Positions 59,201 to 64,000 of a DNA stretch of 64,000 nt are shown one piece after another. The DNA is taken from contig NC_133777.1 in assembly GCF_003597395.2 (NCBI RefSeq), forward strand, positions 56,861,833 to 56,925,832, given 5' to 3'. Numbering within the stretch: the stretch's first letter is position 1; each line of letters starts with the position of its first letter. The translations under genes and the position numbers were made by a program. The stretch is from Chelonoidis abingdonii. Its lineage: Eukaryota; Chordata; Testudines; Testudinidae. The notes under the pieces are model-generated. The model was not told the origin of the DNA. It saw only the letters and a list, made by a program, of their open reading frames with translations, and did not search any database.

Positions 59201-61134
59201 GTGGCAAGTTTGAGGGTTGGTGAATTGAATATGTTTTTAACGGTAAATGAAAGAATATATTTGTTCAAAGCAGGCAAAATACCCTACTGTTAATGTCTAA
59301 TTTTTTTAAATAGTTTTGGCTTGGGGAGTAAAGTTCATGGAACTAGCGTTTTCTGTCAAGTACTAAATTTGTAATGGGTGAGTTGAGGCATGAAGCTGGA
59401 GATTGTAACATAGCAATTACAAAAGGAGAAGGAAGCACTTAATCTTGCAGAACAAGAGACCATGGAAAATAAAGGAAGAGTGGATTAAAATAAAAGTGCC
59501 TAGTATGGCTATAGATGGAAGATGTGAAAATTAGGATGTGTAGAATGTAAACCAAGGGGAGAAAGGAAAGGGTAAGTCAGCAAGTTAACCTTTGTTCTCG
59601 TATCAGCCACAGTGAAATGGATATGGATGCAAGCTGTTCACTTTCAAAGTGTTGTAAAAGAAGTTGGATGATAATTTTTGGTGCACCAGATTCTTTTGAT
59701 ATACTGGTAAATGCAGACCTGCTATAATGATGGAAGATCCATTTCCTAAGGCCTTTAATGTATGTGAAAAGGCTGTTTCACAACGAAGTGGGTCATTTGG
59801 GTAAACTTTATCTTTGATGCAACAGATTCAGATATTATTTTAGAATTGCAGAATTAAGGGTAAATGTAACAATCTCACAGAACTTCAACAGATGTAATTG
59901 TTGTTATAATTACAGTAAAAAAGTGTACTGTCCCTTTAAGGTTTTATAGGTAGGTTAGCAGTACTGTTCCAAGAACAGTACTCCTAGAATAGAGGAATAG
60001 TCACTGAAGAAAAGGAAGTGGCCTCAAGAAAGCAGTCTCGGGTTTGGGGTTAAAAAACCCATACTCCTAAATGCTTTTAAATCCTCCTCTTGCTGTTCCT
60101 CATTCCAGCCCTGGACAGCTGGACACCACTCTGCATCACCTAAAGTGAAGAGTCTCATGAGAGCTTAGAAATTTTATACATTGGTTAAAGAATTGACTGT
60201 TTTCACTCTAGTTGACATAAATTGTGATATATTTATTTAAAATTAAAACTCAAAAAATAATTTTCTGGGAAAATGTAATTCTGCTTTGTGGGTAGAGCTT
60301 TATCTACATATATAATCACTTTAGGGGATGTGTGTATGTGTGTGTATACACACATACATATATGTATATGTATGTATGTATAAGTGTGTACTCTACTCAA
60401 GAGTCCTAAGTAAGTCCTAAGTATTATTTTAGCTTGTTGGCAAGAAAGCATCCTGCTGAGTGAAAATCAGACCTGTCCTGCATATGTATTCCCATACTGA
60501 ATGCTTGACAGACACCAAAAAGTTAATACATGATTACATAATTACAGGCCATACTTGGGGGAGAAAGTATATCAGAAAACTGTAATAGTGGCACTTAGTG
60601 ACCCTCTTTTGTTATAATTATCTTGATTTACTAATTGAGTAGTGTTTCCCAAAATAATTGTTAAATTCATTTTATAATTCCTAAGAAGTAAATTGGGTCT
60701 GGTGGGGACATTTTGGCAGTTTCGTTTCAAACTTCCTAAAACAGTATTCCTCAATTAATCACAACAGATGTTACATTATTTTTTATAGAGAAAGATGCTG
60801 TGTTTTTGTCTTTCCCCAGGGGCAGTAGCATCTTGGTATTATGACTTTAGCCTTTACTCAACACCTGTATCATTGGGTTCCTAAAATGTCTTGAATGGGT
60901 ATGGGCTATATACAGAAGTTCATTCATTTCAGTTGGTTGACAGTTATCCTCTTATTTCTTGTACTTGATAGGAATAGATGATGAGCTAAATGTTTTTGTA
61001 GAAGAAATGTGAAAATACTTTAATCTAAAATGAAAAACAATTTTTGTCAACATTTTAAATGTTTCAGAATAAAGAAAATCTCAAATCTGGAGAACCTGAA
61101 AAATCTTGATGTTTTGGATCTTCATGGAAATCAG
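38164..61134 (+). CDS. LRRC49: Leucine-rich repeat protein 49 (LRRC49), 5' part, seven coding exons
   Basis: LRRC49 is a subunit of the neuronal tubulin polyglutamylase complex, where it helps TTLL1 add glutamate chains to tubulin. Exons in the window: 38164-38214, 40276-40338, 41687-41774, 44666-44863, 46567-46669, 49471-49674, 61068-61134. Phases agree at every junction (0, 0, 1, 1, 2, 2, 0) and give 258 residues. Except for the 44666 exon, all align with human (e.g. LHLVIQTSS, RLLQHDLE, NFQHNFITRIQNISNL, DLYDNQIEEISGL). SDS22-like leucine-rich repeats of 22 residues occupy 183-248, and a fourth starts at 249. The human protein has about 686 residues, so roughly two thirds lies beyond the right edge. 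No damage is seen. Confidence 0.95.
38641..39312. other. LRRC49 intron 1, nothing recognised
   Basis: Past the CpG island the intron becomes AT-rich. Around 39155-39180 a phrase actacatctacgtc may be one end of an old transposon. Confidence 0.4.
39313..39996. mobile_element. hAT-type element with G-rich internal repeats (684 bp)
   Basis: Ends GAGAGGTGAGCAAACTTTTT and …AGTTTGCCCACTCCTG are inverted, the Charlie-like hAT pattern. Flanks ctcttcaa (39305-39312) and ctctgcat (39997-40004) match at 6 of 8 positions. The inside holds degenerate gctgggggtgtggg-type repeats like those of the element at 32410. It lies in LRRC49 intron 1 and has no transposase. Confidence 0.75.
40276..40338 (+). CDS. 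LRRC49: LRRC49 coding exon 2
   Basis: 63 nt between ttacag| and ACCA|GTAAGA, encoding VNNCGLHLVIQTSSVAERNKP, close to human VNCGLHLVIQTSSLPEKNK. Both ends are phase 0. Confidence 0.95.
41019..41241. mobile_element. Fold-back Penelope-like end, 81-bp perfect inverted repeat
   Basis: Arms 41054-41134 and 41161-41241 are exact reverse complements over 81 bp, separated by 26 bp. The left arm is preceded by about 35 more bases of the same element end (agaggggtagccgtgttagt). The insertion is flanked by caaaataatgta (41007-41018 and 41241-41252), with one base shared with the arm. The sequence is the same family as 29989-31856. It lies in LRRC49 intron 2. Confidence 0.88.
41687..41774 (+). CDS. LRRC49: LRRC49 coding exon 3
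   Basis: 88 nt between ttgcag| and ACAAG|GTAAAG, encoding FEFRINKDQSSFHNRLLQ and HDLEKNYSGKQ plus one base (phase 1). Human has EFKLNKDTSSFPGRLLQ here. Confidence 0.95.
41775..43056. other. LRRC49 intron 3, nothing recognised
   Basis: AT-rich intron with a short TG run near 42593-42605. The minus-strand 116-codon frame at 42686-43036 has no recognisable similarity. Confidence 0.45.
43057..44131. mobile_element. Solo LTR (1,075 bp) with 5-bp target duplication
   Basis: Starts TGTGACATACC and ends ATTCTGTCACA, so both ends read TGTGACA inward. The flanks are the perfect duplication gcatg (43052-43056 and 44132-44136). The interior phrase aatttaaacacattagatta is one I recall from turtle LTRs. 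No second LTR or internal region is present. AATAAA in taataaac on the minus strand hints at minus orientation, but this is weak. It lies in LRRC49 intron 3. Confidence 0.75.
44240..44595. mobile_element. GC-rich hAT-type MITE (356 bp) with 8-bp duplication
   Basis: Ends CATAGGTGCTGACT and GTCAGCGCCTGTG are inverted repeats. The flanks are the perfect 8-bp duplication gtttattt (44232-44239 and 44596-44603). It is non-coding and sits only 70 bp before the extra LRRC49 exon. Confidence 0.87.
44632..44658. repeat. (TTTA)n microsatellite serving as polypyrimidine tract
   Basis: About six TTTA units immediately before the acceptor of the extra LRRC49 exon at 44666. Confidence 0.9.
44666..44863 (+). 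CDS. LRRC49: LRRC49 extra exon, symmetric 198 nt (possible cassette)
   Basis: An open 198-nt segment between acceptor gctccag| and donor GTTTCAG|GTAACT. Both ends are phase 1, so it can be included or skipped without changing frame. It adds 66 residues starting GDGRLLTPLVRNKQVYVPVA and ending SASPNVS. Composition looks like coding sequence, with no stop in frame. It has no counterpart in the human protein as I remember it. A second AG three bases on (cAGgAG) makes a NAGNAG acceptor. The polypyrimidine tract is a (TTTA)n repeat beside a hAT insertion. Inclusion in mRNA is inferred. Confidence 0.7.
44864..46566. other. LRRC49 intron 4, little recognised
   Basis: AT-rich intron. Around 45885-45960 (ttagggcccattcctataag … cagcacttacttgactga) lies a short copy of an old dispersed repeat. 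No other feature was found. Confidence 0.45.
46567..46669 (+). CDS. LRRC49: LRRC49 coding exon 5
   Basis: 103 nt between ttctaatag| and GAAAG|GTGAGG. It encodes NINFGSSASITAFPILHRAT and DEKILNSDRLTLE; human has INLVSSSLSSFPILQRSSEE then KILYSDRLSLE. Enters at phase 1 and leaves at phase 2. Confidence 0.95.
47155..47335 (+). repeat. MIR-type SINE
   Basis: The phrases actcctctgaggtagagaag, gatgaggaaccgaggcaccg, gagaggttaagtgagttact and gagtcctagtccaataaatt follow the MIR core and tail in order. This is an old amniote repeat inside LRRC49 intron 5. Confidence 0.8.
47336..48144. other. LRRC49 intron, nothing recognised
   Basis: Mixed composition. The 66-codon frame at 47436-47636 has no similarity that I know and no flanking splice logic. 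Confidence 0.4.
48145..48326. mobile_element. Palindromic TA-flanked MITE (182 bp)
   Basis: Left end CACCTCTACCCTGATATAAC and right end inverted (…GTTATATCGAGGTAGAAGTG), flanked by TA at 48143-48144 and 48327-48328. The ends and TA duplication indicate a Tigger/pogo- or mariner-type non-autonomous element. The gatataacgc phrase repeats inside. Confidence 0.82.
48329..49470. other. LRRC49 intron, nothing recognised
   Basis: AT-rich. A short phrase at 48445-48515 (accctggccccactgaggtc … aatgggagttttg) belongs to the dispersed old repeat type described at 63890. Confidence 0.4.
49471..49674 (+). CDS. LRRC49: LRRC49 coding exon 6
   Basis: 204 nt between cttttttcag-like acceptor tctttttcag| and AACAG|GTAAAA. 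It encodes QKLTVCPVIDGEEHLRLLNF onward through the first two leucine-rich repeats to LRVLLLGKN. Nearly identical to human across the repeats. Confidence 0.97.
49675..51494. other. LRRC49 intron 6, nothing recognised
   Basis: No repeat ends or exons seen. Open frames at 49.6-50.1 kb are uninformative. Confidence 0.45.
51495..52330. repeat. 204-bp inverted duplication, 428-bp spacer
   Basis: Arms 51495-51698 and 52127-52330 are reverse complements at 203 of 204 positions (one A/G difference in gtcagaattctcg versus gtcagagttctcg). Both arms therefore show the same open frame with MPGCPAVLPDLELSAHRLNL, which is a side effect and not two genes. The arm text resembles turtle LTR-type repeats. The near identity means a recent event or gene conversion. 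It lies in LRRC49 intron 6. Confidence 0.9.
52331..54120. other. LRRC49 intron 6, one CR1-family tail
   Basis: Around 53440-53540 the phrase ttaacccacctggacctttg followed by tctgatctaatatggacgtt and cctgtgttctt is a CR1-family 3' end in plus orientation. Purine-rich sequence fills 53290-53760. No exon seen. Confidence 0.5.
54123..54540. mobile_element. TA-flanked MITE, copy B (418 bp)
   Basis: Starts CAGTAGAGCCTCAGAGTTAC and ends GAGGTTCTACTG, flanked by TA (54121-54122, 54541-54542). Its left part is the reverse complement of the right part of copy A at 4549-4867, so the two copies are in opposite orientation. Confidence 0.85.
54543..61067. other. LRRC49 intron 6, nothing else recognised
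   Basis: About 6.5 kb of AT-rich intron. A phrase near 57813-57870 is another copy of the old dispersed repeat. The frames at 55.2, 56.3, 56.8 and 58.7 kb have no recognisable similarity or splice context. Confidence 0.45.
60329..60383. repeat. TG/TA microsatellite
   Basis: A run of alternating purine-pyrimidine (tgtgtatgtgtgtgtataca, then tatgtatatgtatgtatg) of about 55 bp. Confidence 0.9.
61068..61134 (+). CDS. LRRC49: LRRC49 coding exon 7
   Basis: 67 nt between atgtttcag| and AATCAG|GTACTG. It encodes IKKISNLENLKN and LDVLDLHGNQ, the third repeat and the start of the fourth, ending in phase 0. The next human residues (ITKIEN…) are not found before 64000. Confidence 0.97.
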
Positions 61135-61569
61135 GTACTGTACAGTAAGTACATCTGTTATGTTAAACCATTTGCAAATAACACTGATTTAGACATGTTG
61201 CGTCTCCAGTATGGTTTCCTGTAGTATTGCTTTTATGAAGGAGGATTTAATAGCTTTACTGCTGCTTTTATTAGGGAATTCACAGAGATTTATAAATTAA
61301 TCAAAGGAAGCATGATGTTTATTTTGGATCTTGGTCTTTAATTTCTTATATTTGCAGAAGTTTATGAAAAGTAAAAAATAAACTTACTAAATATGCATAC
61401 AACTGAAAATAACAGGATCATTTCAGTTAGAGCTACAATATACTCATCTAATGCAAAATAGCTGTGATGTAGGTAAAATAATATGCAATCATTTTTATGG
61501 TAGAAGAATTAAAATGGTTACAGTAACCAATGAAATATTGCATCTGCTGTATCTCACCTTACAAATGAC

Positions 61570-61692
61570 AAGGGTGACCTGATGTCCTGTTTTTAAAGGG
61601 ACAGTCCCATTTTTTGGGACTTTCTTATATAGACATCTATTGTCCCCCATCCTCTGTCCTGTTTTTTCACAGTTGCTGTCTGGTCACCATAA
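61570..61692. repeat. Small hAT-like DNA element
   Basis: Begins gggtgacctgatgtcctgtt and ends ttgctgtctggtcaccat, an inverted pair (ggtgacc … ggtcacc). The middle repeats gggacagtcccattttttgg. I recognise this as a short vertebrate DNA transposon; a partial copy lies at 28604. Confidence 0.7.
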
Positions 61693-61734
61693 AGTACAAT
61701 AATTCAAAATCTGTACAGTGAGTAATACAGGGAG

Positions 61735-61925
61735 GCAGTATTGTCTGTGATTAGTGCAGTGGCTTAAGCTTTGGGAAATCCAGGATATGTTCACAGGCTT
61801 GCCAAGAATATCCAATATGACTTGGGCAAATCAGTTTCCCTATCTCTAAAATAGGGATATGTAGTCATCTTTGTATATTGCTTCTATTTACTCTAATGAA
61901 GAGGCTATCTAAGAGCAAAGTATTA
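61735..61925 (+). repeat. MIR-type SINE fragment
   Basis: The phrase tgacttgggcaaatcagttt followed by ccctatctctaaaatagggat is the MIR core in recognisable order, preceded by gtgcagtggcttaagc. Confidence 0.65.
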
Positions 61926-63889
61926 TTATAATAGGTATGTTTGAGAGAGAGGAAGCGGACGGTAAGGTTCTCAGTAATTTTTCTGATGTATCCAGTGGAA
62001 AAGTGTGTAAGGATATGTAAGTCAGATACAGTAATCTTTTGGAAAATGTAAAATGTGTAATACATAATGTTTAAATAGCTGTGCTGTTAAAATAATCTGT
62101 GATTATCCTGAATCTGTAAAATCAATGTGTGCGTGAATACTCTGGATTCTTGATCTGACAAGGCTCTGTACTGATGTTGCTCCTTATTGAATTACTGATG
62201 CACTTTGTAGAGAGTAGGGATTGGAAATACCTACATAAAAGCATTAATGAACAATTTACATATGTGAAAACATAATTGTTTCTTTGGATTAGCTTTTTAT
62301 TGAACTTTTAGGAGTAATAGTATGTGCTCAAATATACTGTGATGGGGCAATATAAAAACATAGTCAGTGTCTACTTTTAGAGAGGGCCTAAATTTTTAGG
62401 GGATTGTGTGTTTGAGAACGACCAGTTATGCATCCATGTCATTACTTGTATGTACTGTTATACACTTGCAGTAAATGCACATGCAAGTTAGTCATGCAAA
62501 TGCACACACTGTTTTGTGGTTGCAGATAAATGTACACTTTCTTTAAACTTTTGATATAGATCTGTAGCCTAATCTTTGATACAAAGAATTGTGCAGGCAG
62601 AGGTGGTTATAAGCAAAAATGGAAATTCGGAAAATTATTAATGAAAGTATATTTTTAAAAAATCAACAAATAATATACAACTCTTTTAAATGTTAATCTA
62701 ATCAGATTCTTACTTCAAATATATTTGTGAAATTCCGTTTAAATTTACTGGGACTTAAGAGTTGTGCACATGGTGCCCGATCCAGCTGCTGGTACATGAA
62801 GTCTATGTAGCTATGGGAATATCTTGTACCAGGAGTTGGAATACTGGAGAAATCCATGTTGAAGAGGTTAATGAGTGTTACTTATCTAGTTGAGAAGGGC
62901 TAACAATGTCAATATGAGGCTATTACATGATTGGGACTGTCAAACGGTATATTTAGCTTGCTGCTGTTTTGCAAGGGCAGTATGTTTCTCATTGAATAGA
63001 CAGTATGCAAAGTGTAAAACTATATTACATTAATGAATTACGTCTCTCTACCTACATCTCTTGGGGATAGGTGAGGTCTGATATTAAGTCACAGTAACTT
63101 TTGTAAATGTATTTGTCAATTTCACAAGGAAGCTATATGTTTAAAAATACTGTGTTATCCATATTCCTTTAATTTTGTACAAATGCACACAGAAGAAGAG
63201 GGAGTTTTGCTTAAAGATTAATGGATACTTTTAAAAATGTTTATGATTATATAAACCATTATGTAAGAAAATAGGCAGATCTGCTATAACATGAAAAAGT
63301 GTAATTTTTCTAGTTCTTATTCTATTGCTATCTTGCCTTTGGGGTTTTTTTTGTTTTTATTAAGGAACTAAGACTATATCTTTTTGTTCCATCTTGAGAT
63401 TCTTGGGATCTTTCTTTAAGGTAGCCTTTGATTTTTATATTAGTATTGAAAATGTACTATTTCCAAACCAAACATGCCATAATAATCCCCTTTCAACCAC
63501 AGAATTAAATGTCAGAACATTAAAAGAAAGTAATCCAGAACTTCTGAACACGGCAACTAAAATAACAAAACAGAAGGGTCCAAAGTCAAGTATTGCTTTA
63601 TGGTCCAAAATTAAATTTGGGTTTTGAATATGCAATCTTTCCAGTAGGACTAGATAAAGTAATTGTTTTTGCTTTGTTGCAATGACTGATAACCTTGGCA
63701 AGTTGTCTCTTTAATGATGCGACAAAATTCCGTTTGTTGGCATAGCCTCTGTAACCACACCTTTAACAAAGAGCCACTTTGTCATCCAATGGAGCTATAG
63801 AGAACCCAAACAAATTGGACACATCAACAATATCAAACATTTATAATATAATAACTAATATATTTGTCAAAACAGCTACATGACTATTA

Positions 63890-63990
63890 TGGCATTGATC
63901 CTGCCACCCTTACTCATGTTGATTAGTACCTTAATTTGTGAGGAGTCCCATTGATTTTAAGTCAGTGAGGAATGCAGAATTAGACCCCAG
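63890..63990. repeat. Old dispersed repeat (unnamed)
   Basis: The phrases gatcctgccacccttactca and aggagtcccattgattttaa have relatives in the window at about 10930-11010, 48445-48515 and 57813-57870, all with forms of actcatgtgagtagtcccat or tcaatgggactac. The family is not one I can name with certainty. Confidence 0.4.
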
Positions 63991-64000
63991 GTGAGCAATT

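Larger units (their letters stand above)
61135..64000. other. LRRC49 intron 7, runs out of the window
   Basis: Apart from the repeats listed separately, AT-rich intron. I looked for the next LRRC49 exon (ITKIEN-like) and did not find it. The 77-codon frame at 63394-63627 is not recognised. Confidence 0.5.

Noticed and set aside
63394..63701. Overlapping 77- and 88-codon frames near the right edge
   Set aside because: Checked as a candidate LRRC49 exon; neither frame contains a leucine-rich repeat or a proper acceptor/donor pair in phase 0.
1..64000. CRISPR arrays, operons, tRNA or rRNA genes
   Set aside because: No regularly spaced repeats, no Shine-Dalgarno-led gene strings and no tRNA-like cloverleaf boxes were seen; the window is vertebrate.

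Overview
The window is vertebrate nuclear DNA, most likely from a turtle. Both recognisable gene bodies are split by GT-AG introns. The interspersed repeats are CR1-type LINEs, Penelope-like elements with a decayed GIY-YIG domain, GC-rich hAT elements with 8-bp target duplications, and solo LTRs of a kind I know from turtle genomes. The gene order LARP6 - THAP10 - LRRC49 matches the human 15q23 neighbourhood as I recall it. The species call is inference from repeat style and protein divergence.

Layout. 1-14.5 kb: no gene seen; CR1 copies, a solo LTR, small DNA transposons and LTR fragments. 14.5-28.1 kb: LARP6 on the minus strand, complete in three coding exons (27789-27518, 17163-16968, 16079-15012) that join in frame to 511 residues, with a TATA box at 28172-28165. 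28.2-37.1 kb: intergenic, holding a 1.87-kb head-to-head inverted Penelope-like insertion with a hAT element nested in one arm, and a nested hAT complex. 37.1-37.6 kb: the decayed remains of THAP10 on the minus strand, with several frameshifts and stops. 37.7-38.6 kb: a CpG-rich promoter with an ETS site and an RFX X-box-like palindrome. 38.16 kb to the right edge: the first seven coding exons of LRRC49 on the plus strand (258 residues if all are used); the gene runs out of the window.

How the genes relate. LARP6 is an RNA-binding protein of the La family that controls collagen mRNA translation. LRRC49 is a leucine-rich-repeat subunit of the tubulin polyglutamylase complex. They are neighbours without a known shared pathway. 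THAP10 and LRRC49 share a bidirectional promoter in human; here the THAP10 side is dead while the LRRC49 side looks intact.

The strongest points for a second look are the THAP10 pseudogene, a symmetric 198-nt LRRC49 exon absent from the human protein as I remember it, the X-box in the LRRC49 promoter, an in-frame upstream AUG in LARP6 with a hydrophobic leader, and three large near-perfect inverted repeats. I found no CRISPR array, prokaryotic operon or clear RNA gene.
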